Assembly: GCA_012845835.1 (NCBI GenBank)
Contig: JABAKD010000025.1
Location: 24,783,173-24,847,172 of the forward strand
Direction of reading: 5' to 3'
Source: Undaria pinnatifida
Lineage: Eukaryota > Sar > Phaeophyceae > Laminariales > Alariaceae
Length of the DNA stretch: 64,000 bases
Shown here piece by piece: positions 11,056 to 22,935 of this stretch (its first letter is position 1; each line of letters begins with the position of its first letter). The notes beneath the pieces were generated by a model. The model saw only the letters and a program-made list of their open reading frames with translations. It ran no database searches and was not told the origin of the DNA. The translations under genes and the position numbers were made by a program.

Positions 11056-11439
11056 ACTACCCTTACGGAACATTTCCTCATCATCCGTTACTTCTTTTGT
11101 CCGATGGTGTTGGAATCTCGTTGCCTCACTCAGTTTTCGCGTAGTAACTCGACGAACCGTCCGAAGTTATGTTTAGCATCGACCAAGAAGGCTACTATTT
11201 ACTACAACTATTAATACTTACTCCCTACGGTAAGAAGGGGGTACGTACCTCTTTCTTCGATCTGTTGGGTTTCAGGTTGAAACTCGCTTGAATTACTCTG
11301 TTCCACCAGTGCACTGCGACTCTCTATCTCACTCATTCATTGGTTGGGACAGCTTAGAGTGTAGCAGTCAGTAAAAGTAACCGTTCCACACCATCCATTG
11401 CGGATTCATTCATGTCTCGAAAAATCATTGTTAAAAGTT

Positions 11440-11730
11440 CAAAAAAGCAGCAGCACGAAGTTTTAACACCCATATATATACACTTCAAAGAAACGAGGGC
11501 GTCACTCGAGCGAGTGACCCCGAGCCACTCTGTACAAAAGAATGTCTCGGAAGGGACTCACACTCCCTCGCTCCATATTTGGTCTATCATAGGCTTAATA
11601 GTTTTCAGCGTTACTTTTTGTGTGTTGTGTCAATGGTAGACCAAGAAGGCCACTACTACTGAATGTACATGGGGGGTCACTTTTGGGAGTCCTTTTTGCA
11701 CCCACTCGTGGTCAATCGAGCGAGTGACTC
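11440..11730 (+). repeat. R2-related copy with two palindromes
   Basis: A GCAGCACGAAG landmark is followed by GCGTCACTCGAGCGAGTGACCCCGAGCCACT at about 11501. A second, weaker palindrome GGTCAATCGAGCGAGTGACTCC lies at about 11711. The centre differs from other copies (CGAG in place of CGCG) but stays self-complementary, which suggests the palindrome itself is conserved. Confidence 0.6.
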
Positions 11731-11989
11731 CTCAACTTTCTAGTCGGCACTATGCACATGCCTTTGATATGCTTGCGTGCTGCGAGCTATGACATATGGA
11801 CCCGCAATGGACGGGGAAGCTGCGCTGCCAAAGGAAAAAACACGTCTTAAATCAACATGTCAGAGAGGCATATTTTAGAGTCACCGGTGGTGGTGTGCTA
11901 GAGATGGTGACAACCTGCCGGAAGTGAAAATGTAGTACCTTCCTTGCCTTATCCTTGGTCGGAACTATTACCGTGAGTTAATGTGAAAC

Positions 11990-12410
<421 letters not shown>

Positions 12411-12569
12411 CGGAGCAGCGTTCATCCCTGCGATCCCCAAGCAAACATGGACTAGTACATTAATTCGTCATGTTTACTTGTTGTTCTCATAAAAACTCAC
12501 AAAATCAAGTGCGTCCGTGAATTCGTGACACCCTTGTACGACGAACAGATCACAGCATTCCGAGGACCA

Positions 12570-13046
12570 ACGCCCGGATGGGTAGGGTGGACCGTAACTG
12601 GACCAAATCCGGCGGAAGGCCATTCCCTATGGCCAGGGGTTTTGTTAGTGGGTGAGCTTGCGCAAGTCTCACACTACTACCCGGAAAGATGACATTCCGG
12701 GTGGCTATCTCCACCGAAACCGACCCTCAGGGGACAGGCCGGGTCGACATACACACGCATTCGTATACTATGGCAGCTTGAGCTGCCGGGGTTGTAACGA
12801 AGACCACTGATAGGGACAGCTTACGCTCTATACCTCCAATGAGATCCGAAGGGTGCGCCAGCTAGCGTTGGGTTGCGAAAGCAGCTGAGTTAAATCGACA
12901 CACGACGCGTATGAAAATACGTGGAAGTGTGGTGAGCTAACGCTTCATTTTTTCCCATCCGCCGGAGGATAAAAATATATATATATAAATAACAGTATTC
13001 GGTGCTATGTTCATCCACAGTTCGTGTTGCCGGATGGGAAAAAAAA
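12570..13046. other. Hairpin-dense island, candidate structured RNA
   Basis: Perfect stems seen by eye: GGCCAT/ATGGCC (12618-12634); GTGAGCTTG/CAAG-T-CTCAC (12652-12672); ACCCGGAA/TTCCGGGT (12679-12702, 8-nt loop); CGACCC/GGGTCG (12721-12746); GGCAGC-TTGA-GCTGCC (12772-12787); CGTAT-GAAA-ATACG with a GNRA tetraloop (12908-12921). TTTTTTCCCATCC near 12949-12960 pairs with GGATGGGAAAAAA at about 13033-13045. CCGGATGGG at about 12574 can compete for the same CCCATCC. There is no open frame of note. It could be the untranslated end of a LINE, a ribozyme-like element or an unknown RNA; I found no group I or group II intron core. Transcription and strand are unknown. Confidence 0.5.
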
Positions 13047-13149
13047 CAAATTCAGGTTCATCGCGGCTACATCAATCTTTAGATTATCGGTTGACGCGTT
13101 TCGTTTTTCTTGCTTGGCGTCCCAGCGTCACCACTTAGCCCTGTCACGT

Positions 13150-13900
13150 ACCAGTCAGTGACGTAGTACGTAGGCATCAGGTATTTGATTATGGCTAAAA
13201 CGCCATTCCCAAACAACAATTTTTCTTCAACCGGTCCTCCCTATTGTGTTGGAATCGCACTGTGAACTACGTACCGGGCGTCGCTCGACGAGCTGTCCGA
13301 TGCTGTTTTTCAGAATCAGATGCTGAATTTTCAGCATTTGTATTTGGGTCTACGCCAGTATTGCAGCGTTCAGCAATGCGGTCCGCGACACTAAATAGTT
13401 ATCAAATTTGGTCGGGATACCCTAACACGTCGCTCAGATCACAACATATTGCGATATATGGTCCGCAATCTTGTACTGACTGTTGGATGGAAAATACATT
13501 AAAAAAAATGCTGCTACCAAGGCTCCCCGAATAATAAGTGCTGGCGTATTTCGTTTTGTGCGGCGTTGGCGTCAGCCTTGACGCTCGGCTCATAGCGTTT
13601 TGCTCTGTGGTCCACAACGTTGTATTTTCAATGGACAATGCACTAAAAATGCTTTTATTAATAGAACGAGCACCTGAATATTAAATATTGGCGTAATTCG
13701 TTCCGTGCGGCGACGGCGTCAGACTTCTGACACTTTCTGTTTCGTACGTAGTATGTATCTAGTAGGCGCCGGGCATAACGTTAGGACTGAGAATACCATG
13801 ATGACCAAAACAACAACTTTAATACTTCGATGGACCCTTCGGTTGGCCGATGTTGTTGTAATCGCGTTGATTTAGCGTGTGAGCCAGCGCAGAGAGTCTT
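13150..13900 (+). repeat. R5 satellite-like repeat, block A
   Basis: Internal near-repeats of GTGGTCCGCAA-CTTG, GGATGGAAAATACATTAAAAA-TGCTGCT and GGCGTATTTCG-TTTGTGCGGCG-TGGCGTCAG occur about 150-180 bp apart (13459, 13612). A module with AACAACAACTTTAATACTTCGATGGACC and TCGCGTTGATTTAGCG follows. The same modules are at 34594-35300 in block B. No coding function is seen. Confidence 0.6.
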
Positions 13901-14029
13901 GCAATCAAATACAAACGGTCCTTACATTTATACATGCCTATTATTCTATCAGCATCTATAATAACATCCACTGACATGATGAGGATTCGTGATGCAATAC
14001 CATGATACAAGACCCCCCTATCTACCTCA

Positions 14030-14690
14030 GCAAGAGCAGGATCGTCGCGCCCCGGAAGGGTATGGCATGTTTGGGTGAACCGTTGAGGTTAGGGGGGGGA
14101 GGGTGCAGTGTTGAGGAGCGCGAAGTTCATTCTGGAGCACGACTGCGCCTGCATGCGCAAACGTCAACATCGCATCATGCCATCGTGTCGAACAGAGCCA
14201 CTGTACCACTTAAGTCGGACATATAAGATCTATGCTCTTGCTGACATGAGATATAGATGTTCCCTATATCTACACCCTCCCGTTGTCGGTGTAAAAATCT
14301 CCTGATCTGTTCGAAACTGTTTATCAGATCTCATGCTACACGATCGGTCCACTCGAGCGAGCGCCTGCCGCCGCCACGGACCTATAGTTGCCAAGGCTTA
14401 CCGTAGCTGCAGTCCATCCAGGTCTTGCATGCTCCGTTTCCAGTCATAGTAGCAGTGGTGGAAAGTTTAGGGTTCTTGAGTATAGCTTGGAAGAAGAGGA
14501 GAATTGTAGATGGTTTGAAAACGTTGTGGCAGGTGGTGGGTGCAACGAAGTTGTCTGAAATGAAAGTTCAAAAACTTTAGAAGGGGATGAAATATATTTT
14601 CCCCCGAAATCACATTTGTATGTGACTGGTGCAGAAACCCTTGTGGTGCATTTTGATACATTGTGGTGGTCGATGGTTCGGTGGTTAAAA
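14030..14690 (+). repeat. R6' plus R11, block A
   Basis: 14050-14220 repeats the GGGTGAACC-TTGAGG, G-rich and AACATCGCATCATGCC pattern of R6. 14310-14680 (R11) pairs with 59790-60135, sharing CATGCTACACGATCG, TCTTGCATGCTCCGTTTCC, GAAAACGTTGTGGCAGGTGGTGGG and GGGGATGAAA. R6' is also found in block B at 35370-35540. Confidence 0.6.
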
Positions 14691-17105
14691 AACAAATACA
14701 CCGGCCAGCTTGTCCATCCAAGCAGCGGTTTGCTGTGCCTCATGGGCTCTGCTCGAGTACACACTAAAACGAGTTTTTGTTGGGAAGAAGAGAGAGAGGA
14801 AGGACGACGCGGTCGGGCCCGTTTGGCTGCCACTCCTTGTGAAGTTGGGCTCGACTCTAACTGACACACTCCATCAACCGGAAACACAAACACGCCTCGA
14901 TTTTCGTTTGCAATTTATTTGGACCAGGTCATGGAAGCTGCAAAGGACTGACCGAGAGTTTGTTAGGCGTGGCCATAAACCCACTCATCCCTTGACAATT
15001 ACCGGGAAAAAAGATTGTAAGCTCCGGTTTCGTGCACGTAGCGTACTCTTTCTGGTCCGAGACGACGCTTCCTCCCTTCTTTGGTTTTCTTTGGCGGTGT
15101 GTTCCCACGGTAGGGGTTGTGCTTTTTCAGCTCAACGTTTGTTTTAGCCGGTGGAGCTCCGCAACCGATGACCTACCGGTTACTCTGACACTTACTTGTA
15201 CAGGCTCGTTAAACCTCATGAAACAAAACAAATTATCCCCCCCACGAATGCCGTTTGCATTATTTAGTCGAACAATGAATATTTGGGATTATCCTGACAC
15301 CCCCATGACCAGCGGAGAGGGTGACATGCCCCGTTTGTTTCTTACTACGTCCTCTGACTGTCTCTTAAGAGCAAAGCTCCTGTCGACCTATGCCAGACGT
15401 CCTTCAGGTTTTCAATAACATTCAGGAACGCCAGACACAGGGCGAAAAAAAAAAAAGTGATGAATTTTGCGCAATCCAATTGGACGTTCTCCAAGTAACG
15501 ATATCTGTAAACATTTTCGCGCAAAAACAATCGAAGATCTGACCTCTCTGTGTTCACTAATGAGCAGAATCTAGCGAAAACACTAAATCCCACACTAAAA
15601 CCAAGCCATTTGAATAAATATCGTATCTTACATATATTTGCGATTAACAGTATAAGTGTCCACACTGTTTTGGAGAGCTTGGCCTTGATGGTTTGCACAA
15701 GTGTTCTACACGCCACTCCCGAGGTCTAATCTCCGTATTTCATTCATATATTTATGTTTTCCGCCAAACATATTTGGGCCAAGGTGGTCCACATTCTCCC
15801 AAAAATCTTACCCAACGAGAAATCAGGCAAGAAGAAAAAAAAAGGTCTTTGCAAGGGCACATGGATGACGTCTGCGAAATTTCGCAGTCTTAATCGTACA
15901 AATGGTGTTGACATTCGCCGGGGAAAAACAAATTGGGTTAAATTTCGTAAACCAGCTTGTACGATACCTTGGTATTTTTTACTTTAATTTAGGACAAGCG
16001 CATGGAAACGTTACTCGGATTGATGGAACGAAGAGTTTCAAATTCATGTTTGGGATGATATATCACAATAGAACACAAGTATGTCACGGAATGCCCCCAG
16101 ACTTGCGACGGTTGCATCCCAACCTCTCTACCTACGTCTTACAAAACCACTCTCCAATGTTTTATGAATCAGGCCGACCCGAACTATGATCAGCCCCGAT
16201 GCCGTTTCGTCTGCGGGGCTACTAATATTTCACACAAACACATGAATTAGTATATCGATTTGTTGTCACCTGATTGCACCCTAGATCTTGAGCGGGAAAG
16301 TGGGCGGGTGGGAAAGTCCATTCCTTGCAAGTTGCACTCTACTTACACCTTTTCAGTCCTACAGTGCTATGCACTCTCGCTCCTCTGTGCCCCACGCGAC
16401 CGTCTCGGTCATGCGCGACAGCTCTTCTGCCTCTGCTCGCTGGCTATCGGATTTTGTTTCGTCTCTCAAAGTTATTAAAGAACTTAATAAATTACATCAG
16501 AATCCCGTCCACGCCTCTACAAAACACCACCCTTTAACGTAATTTTACGTTTTTTGTTATGGCTCAAGAACTTTTGATATATTTTTGTCATATGTAGGCC
16601 TCTGCCCAGCTGTGCAAGATTCAAATAGAACACAAAAAAATCACGAGCGTTCCTCGGCCGCGTGACGATTGCACCTCATTATCCCCACCTACGACTTTTG
16701 AAACGGCTCCAAGCCTTTATGAATTAGGCTATCCCAACCATGATAGCCCAGATCCACCCCTCGTCTGGCAGCGATGTCCATGTCTCACACTATAACGTGA
16801 CCTGAACTATTCGCACTTGTTAAAGCTCTTGTTTATGTGGGACTGCTGCAGAGACCACGTCCGCCCCTTCTGCTGCTTCCCTTACGTATGCCAGTAAAGC
16901 CCTAAGCCTCCATCTTCTTCGCCACAAAACTTCAACTATGAACAACCTTGTGTCGCTAACTGGGTGGCTGCTCCATTCTTTCAGAGTGGAGCTCAATCTG
17001 CATGGGGTCTCTACTGCTACATTCTCCAATCAACCAGCACGCCGTCGCCGCCTCCGCCCTAGTGTAATTTTTCCAACGGTGCGACGTGGCCCGGACTGTC
17101 AGCGG
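14691..17105. other. No gene recognised
   Basis: Scattered open frames up to about 145 codons overlap on both strands (for example 14710-15147). None has a recognisable motif and none recurs elsewhere in the window. Confidence 0.5.
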
Positions 17106-17111
17106 CCACCC

Positions 17112-18165
17112 TACCGGCAGCTCGGGATGCACGTCGAGCAACTCCAGCACAATTTGAAGGACCTCCCCGGAATCGATCGCGAAAGGACGCCCGCATCCTC
17201 AACGTACAGCATACCCCACAATTCTTGCACCTCCTTTCTCCCTCTTCTCCCCCCGCCCGTCGACTCTACCCGCTCGTGGTGTGCCATTCTCCTCTTTCTT
17301 ATTTCTTCGTTGAATACGCACCATGGACAACATGGTGGCTGCATCAGCGACGACGCGTTTCTCGGACACACCCCGTAACGCCGCAAACGTGTTAAAGAGC
17401 GGTGGTGCGATCACAAACCTTTGCCCTATACTTTGCTCTACGTCAAAAATGTCCGAGCACTCCGCACCATGTGAACGCACGCATGCTTCCATCCCTTGGT
17501 GGAATTGGCAGATAACGGCAAGCCTTGACGGTGGCACGCGAAAAGTAACAGGGACAGCCCGCAAAAGCGTTCGGTCGACGGAAACATATACTTGAGGTCG
17601 ATGAAGCACAAGTACAACGTGATGTCCTTCTTCAGCGCCAGCTCCTGCAGGCGCCGTACTACCATCATTATGTTAACCGTCGAGCGCTCGGGTCTAAACG
17701 CACACTCTTCATTCAGCCAAGTGCTGTCGCGTTTGCCGAATTCGTAAAAGCGCCCCGCGATTACTCTGAGGAGTACTATTATTGCCAGCGTGTGCCACGA
17801 CGTAAATACCACGATAATTGCCATACTCCTGCCGATCTTTTTCTCGATGAGCACCTCAACCGTTGCATCTTTGCGTCGTCGCGGCACGCGTCTTTCCCTC
17901 CACGCAGCGACTAAACTCTCGTAGAAAAGTCCGTGCGTGTCCAATTCTCTTTCGTCATCTGACTCCTTAAGGGTCTCAACCGGGAGGCCATCGGACCTTT
18001 CCACCTCGCCGATCTCCAACGCACGGATCGCCTTCTATATTTCGTACCTCGACGAGACCTCGTCCAGCTGCCTGTGCGGGGGGCACTCCTTACCCTCGCC
18101 CACAATGCTCTGATCCAGGGTCGGCGAATTGGTGGTGACCAAGTATGTTGTGTTGGCCCGAGTCG
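17112..18165 (-). pseudogene. LINE (non-LTR) reverse transcriptase fragment, frameshifted
   Basis: Read on the minus strand, the segment gives a non-LTR RT in three successive frames. From 18165 to 17610 come SDGLPVETLKE, the KDATVEVLIEKK block, then FRPERSTVNIMMVVRRLQEL and the motif A region LYLCFIDLKYMF. From 17609 to about 17380 come VDRTLLRAV, HQGMEACVR and the motif B-like IGQRFVIAPPLFN. Near 17186-17216 is GMLYVEDAGVLSRS, the YxDD box with Asp changed to Glu. Non-LTR RTs copy LINE RNA at nicked chromosomal DNA. Endonuclease, 5' ORF and tail were not found. Frameshifts, the altered YxDD and the altered motif B show it is inactive. Confidence 0.8.
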
Positions 18166-18169
18166 CAAA

Positions 18170-19415
18170 AGCTGCTAGTATTTGCTTCTAGTTTTTTTTT
18201 TCATTTTTCAGTAAACGCTCCAAGGGATAGTGATTTCTGCGAAAGTGTGGCCCAACGGACAGAATGTCGTTTGGACTATCACCATACGGACAACCGTCTC
18301 GACGTATGCCCGATATACTGCTTTCAACGACTATTAAATGTCGCCAAGAGGGCGGCACACCGTTTTCTCTTGAATGGTTTGCAGGATGTATTTTTCTTCC
18401 CGTACCAATGTTTGATGTGCGTTGTTTTGGGAGATGTGGATGGAATTCGTATTCCGGGAATTGCAACATCTATTTGGCATGTCGGAGAAGTTATAAATCG
18501 CTAGCCGGTTTGGCACTTTCTTCGTACGGCGGAGACAACGATAATTCAGCAAAGTTTTTAACTGTTTCCCCCGTTATTAGAGGGTTAATCGACGGCTGTC
18601 GACTTGACATGCCCATCCTGATGATGACTTAGGCAACCTCGTGTACGAGATATTCGACTACGCTAGCGTGGTAACGTCACCAGAGATCGTGCTGCAAGGA
18701 AGCCCAACAGATCAGAAAGACCTACGCAGAGAGCGAAGTGGTGGAGAAGCAACAAGCTTCCCAGCGCGTCCAGCAAGAGGCCAACCCAATCCAAGCTCGA
18801 GCAGGCGTTGAGATGAGAAGGACGCAATCCGAGGAACAAGATTCCGGGGGAAGGGACGACCTACGCACGGATCGACTTGTGGAGGGATTGTCGAAATTTT
18901 TTTATTCGATTATGGCTAAGTTGGCGGAGAAGCAACATCATTTCGCGAGCGCTACTACTGCACATGTAGGCAGTGTTGTTTTTAGTAAGACTAGCATACG
19001 GATGCCTGCGTTTTATTTTGCAGCTTTATGGTACGAAAGGACCCACAGCAGAAGGTATTGATATTTACTAGCCAAACGAATGCTTTCTTTGGGCGAGAGC
19101 GTTGCCAGGAGGCGGTATAGTCCCCCAAACGTGTTACGTTTGGGCAACCGCGCGTCGATCGCGCGGCATTAGAAGCAGGGTTGGCGAAGAGTTGGCGGAA
19201 AGACCTGTCGGGCGTGAGGGGTAATGATGAATACCTTGAACCAATCCTTACTATTGCTTATTCAAGCTCTCGGGAGACCTAGCGAAGGGAAAAAAAAAAC
19301 ATTCGAAACATTTTACGCCCCGGAACCCGGAGCAGCAACAACTCCACAGACCTAGCCATGGTATGGTTTTGACATGAAGGAGGTTGAAGTACCGAACGAA
19401 TATTCTGTGAGGGGG
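18170..19415. other. No gene recognised; possible 5' part of the Copia element
   Basis: The 108-codon frame 18738-19061 is rich in Q and E and could belong to the Copia gag downstream, but no motif shows this. A matching 5' LTR could not be found by eye. Confidence 0.3.
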
Positions 19416-19419
19416 CAGT

Positions 19420-20747
19420 GTGCTGAGGAATCTGTTCGGTACCCATTCTGTCATACACACTGCTAACGATGCTAATCAGGACTTCGCACGAAACCTCACC
19501 CCCGACTACTCAGTGCAAAAGAGTATCTTGCTTACTAAGAAAGACGAAAAGTGTTCGAGAATGTTGATGAACGCATATGGAGAAATGGAGATGGCCAAGG
19601 AGAAGGAGATGAGAGACGGAAAAGGACTCACCTCATTTGTTGCCAACTCGGGTGGTCGGGGCAACCGGGGTGGCGCAAGAGGTTGTCGATTTGGACGCGG
19701 CGGGGGCAAACGGAGTGAGGGCAGGAAAGGAACGTAGCAGTGCAGCAACAACAACAGCAGCCTCAACAGAAGCAACAACTCCAACAATATCAACGGCAGC
19801 AGTATCAATATTCGATGCAGCAGCATCCCAAGCAGCTACTACCCGTAACAACAAAAGCAGCACCAATATCACCACGGCAGCGGCCGTGGGTGTTATGGTT
19901 GACCCGGAAATGGTACTCACCGTAGTGGGACGCTGGTGGCAGAGGGGGCCGCCCCAGGAGAATGGGGGGATGGAATATCGGAGATCGTATGCAGGTAAGT
20001 TGGGGTCGGGGGGTAGGTTTACATTTCGCCCCTCGCACCCCCCCTGCGCTGGTAGCTATAATTATGACGCGTATCAGCCCATCCTCCCGTATCCTGTTGG
20101 TAACAGCTGCCGGGACATGAATCTGATCCTCCCAAGAGGTGCGATAAGTATCACGAGCTGGGAACATGCACCAGTACTGCCCGTCATGCGTGTACACCCA
20201 GGTCATCCCATGACAGCACAACCACGCTCTTTGGGTTCCTACCGAATGCCCGACCATTGACAGCCATGGGCGCACGTGTATTGTCAGTCTAACATAGCCG
20301 CCGTGGGTGAGGGCACGGAAACCGACTACTACGACGTACAGTGACCACAGCAGCGACGGAGACTGCGGCGGCTACGACGACTACGGAACACAGCGGGAGC
20401 CGCCGCCAACGAAGTCGCTATTTCAGCAGCAGCAGCAGCAGCAGGCGTACTGCGACAACTGTGCTCAGCTCCCACCACCGCCACCACCGCAAAAGCCGGC
20501 GAACTATGGCAACCACGCGCAACTTCAACCACCTTCACCGGCGCAGCAACCTCCGGCTTGTCACGGAAGCTGCGCTAAGCATCCACCACCACCACCGGCG
20601 CAGCAGCAACTGCCGTTGGTCTACGGGTACTACCCACAGCAGCAACCACTGCAGCCACCGCAACCCCAACAGCAACAGCTTTCTCTCGGCCATGCCCCGT
20701 CTTCGACTTTCTTACCTTCTCCCGGATCATCTCTACCTCCTCAGTAA
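19420..20747 (+). pseudogene. Copia element 1: gag remnant with Gly-rich and Gln/Pro-rich stretches
   Basis: 19420-19737 encodes a charged gag-like stretch with ANDANQDFARNLTPDY and a Gly/Arg-rich end (GGRGNRGGARG), typical of the RNA-binding tail of Copia gags. The frame then breaks, with CAA/CAG triplets at 19740-19850 and a Q/P-rich frame at 20307-20747. A zinc knuckle may lie near 20170 (GNMHQYCPSC), but it is too worn to be sure. It lies directly upstream of protease and integrase remnants in the same orientation. Confidence 0.5.
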
Positions 20748-20808
20748 GGCCTGCATCTTCTAATGGCCGGATCGGAGCCACAAGCTGCTACTGAGTTGGG
20801 AGTCGAGT

Positions 20809-21207
20809 TTGTATGGGGTGAGATTTGCTGAGGTGGTGTTTGCTAGCCCGAACCATGGTAAAGCTAGTAGCAGAGGTACTAAGGGGACTGCAGGTAGTGA
20901 ATATTGGGTGCCCGACGACGTAGCCACGCACGTTTCGAGCGACGGCGGCAATGTGTATCACTGGGTCGAGCCCCCCCCTGAGAAGCAAAAATGCAATGAG
21001 AGTGATTGAGGTCGGTAGCCTCAACCTGGGAGTGTATTCCAAGACGGTCTGTGGTGTGAAGCTCACGGGGGTGTACGGGACAGAGGAAATAGGTTTCGAC
21101 CTGTTCCCTCTGCAACAGGCCTATGCACGGCAAACCATCATCTTGAATATAGAGGGTGCACACTTGTTCGACAATCAGCTCACATTCTGTCGGGACAATA
21201 TCGGGTA
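20809..21207 (+). pseudogene. Copia element 1: protease region, degenerate
   Basis: Frame one (20809-21006) reads GSEYWVPDDVATHVSSDG, where the aspartic protease D-S/T-G-A-T triad is degraded to DDVAT. After a frame change the domain continues at 20951-21208 with GSLNLGVYSKTVCGVKLTGV and HLFDNQLTF. The order gag-protease-integrase is that of Ty1/Copia elements. A change of frame and the altered active site show it is dead. Confidence 0.65.
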
Positions 21208-21795
21208 ATGCGTTTTAGTGCCACTTGTTTGGACCCGACCCCGACGGTCGGATACTCTGCTGTGTCTGTATTTTTTGGTGTTTAAGTCCCCCCTCCCTCT
21301 TCTGGTGTTCACCCTCCCCCCCCCCTCCCCCCCCCCCCCCCCGTCGTGGTTTCAACCTCTCCTACGTTTTGGATTCCCTCTTTTCGTGTAGATGGTGAGG
21401 GACCTTTGGGTTTAGCTTTGACCCGTACGCTACAAGGGGCGCATGTCCGCGTAATTAAGTCTCCGGCTTGCCGTGAGGGGCATAGTAATTTTTTACTAAC
21501 GTTCCCGCCCACCGTTACTGGTTGAGTGCCTGCGGAGTCGTGTTTCAGTCCTCCCACTTCAGCTGAACAAATTGCAGAACCATCAGTGCTGCTCACACCT
21601 CAACATCTTGCAGAGGCCTTTCAAGGAGTAGAGCAAGGAGCGGTATGGACTCTTGATCCTATCTGCGGCATGCAGGCGTTTAACATGAGCGTGTTCACGG
21701 ACGTTAATCTAGTGGACGGTCACGATGGGACTGATTACATAACCCCCCCGCGATCAAGGCTACCGCAGGGGGGTACCCCAATTTTCACTACCGCG
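21208..21795 (+). pseudogene. Copia element 1: protease-integrase linker
   Basis: Frame-broken sequence with a C tract at about 21316-21342 and a 91-codon open frame at 21526-21801 that has no motif I recognise. Its position between protease and integrase suggests it belongs to the element. Confidence 0.35.
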
Positions 21796-22015
21796 TATTA
21801 GCCACTCGTGCTCGAGTGACTCTGTACCTCGCTGACAAAAAACGTTCCTCGATGTTTTTGTTGCAGCGTAGCTAATCACCCCTTTTCGGATGAATGTCGA
21901 AAATGCTAAACAGCCCAGAAGCTTGAGACCGCAAGGAACAGGAGGGTCACTCGCGCGAGTGACACCGAGCCACTGGAAAGAAAGTACCCAAAGGGGATTC
22001 CCCTAACGTGGTGTT
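21796..22015 (+). repeat. R2 copy inside Copia element 1
   Basis: Complete landmark set: CTCGCTGACAAA, GCAGCGTAGCTAATCACCC, CTAAACAGCCCAGAAGC, the palindrome GGTCACTCGCGCGAGTGACA, CGAGCCACTGGAAAG and CCCCTAACGTGGTGTTGGTCC. Copia coding sequence follows directly on the right, and left-side sequence also appears to belong to the element, so R2 was probably inserted into it. Confidence 0.65.
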
Positions 22016-22935
22016 GGTCCGCGCTCAACCCCGCGGCAGCGCACGCCCTTGAGAAGATTGATAAGCATGCCTTTCTCACTCTTAGAGAATCTACCGCTGC
22101 ATATATCCCTGCCGCTGGAAATCGCCCATCCGAAAAAGGGAAGCCAGATAAGGTTATCGTTATCAACGATTTTAACGTCTCCTCCGGCTACCGACACGAA
22201 CGCCGTCTGAGCGAGACGGCTCAGCAGCATGTGATCACCCAGACGAGTGTGTTGCAGCCGGGTTGTGGCTGCTTGGTCGCCAAGAAAATACGTGCTGGAA
22301 CACTGCGGAGGACGACATCGCGCGCGTGGGTGCCCATGGAGACGGTCTGTATCGTTTGCCCGGCGCGTACGAGGCGTCCCAGGGTGGGTCGGTATATCTG
22401 ATCATGTTCATAGGCAGCGCTTCGAGGTGGGTTCGGCCATACGATATGAAGGGAAAGCCCCAGACTATCGCGTACGTCCAGAGATTTATCGCCGACATGA
22501 ACGGCATGGGGAAACCAAGCTGCTTCCGCATTGATAACGGCGGTGACTTCATCGGCCGCGACTACGTGAACTCTACTGCGATTCCACCAGGGGTCGCCCC
22601 CAGTCTGCGGCCCCGGTGAAGCCGCAGCAGGACGCATTTTTCGAGAGGGCGATCTGGGGCGTTTTGAAGGACGGCCATTTGGCGTGTCTTGAGATTGGAC
22701 GACTGTTCCCGCGGGCCGACCTCGACAAATTCTCGTTCGCAGGCAAAAATGGCAAACGTCTGTGGCTCGAGACTGTCCTGTGGGCTTCCGACTGTTTGAA
22801 CTGCTTCGCGACCGAGGCGAACACCGGATAGCCCTCACCGCACGATGTATTCCTCGGGCGACTGCCGAGCGGCAGGTGGTGCTTGTGATTCACCCAGGTA
22901 TGATGCGGGTGGACCGGAGCACGAAATCGGATGCC
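22016..22935 (+). pseudogene. Copia element 1: integrase, degenerate
   Basis: The integrase inserts element DNA through a D,D-35-E core. 22020-22230 resembles the pre-integrase segment (VINDFNVSSGYRHERRLSETA). The core is at 22340-22580: GGSVYLIMFIGSASRWVRPY has Gly at a conserved Asp position, and CFRIDNGGDFIGRDYV has Asp where the catalytic Glu stands. 22616-22831 (LWLETVLWASDCLNCFATEANTG) and 22838-22935 (MMRVDRSTKSDAQ) are the C-terminal part. Several frames are needed to read it through. Both catalytic losses and the stops make it inactive. Confidence 0.8.

Noticed and set aside
12600-12930. Group I or group II intron
   Set aside because: No conserved core (P3-P7 signatures or a domain V hairpin) could be identified; only a set of separate hairpins is seen.
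16820-17150. Extension of the LINE fragment downstream of the YxDD box
   Set aside because: Frames there show no convincing LINE motif, so the feature was ended near 17112.
18180-18650. 5' LTR of Copia element 1
   Set aside because: No stretch matching 24036-25200 and no primer binding site could be found by eye.
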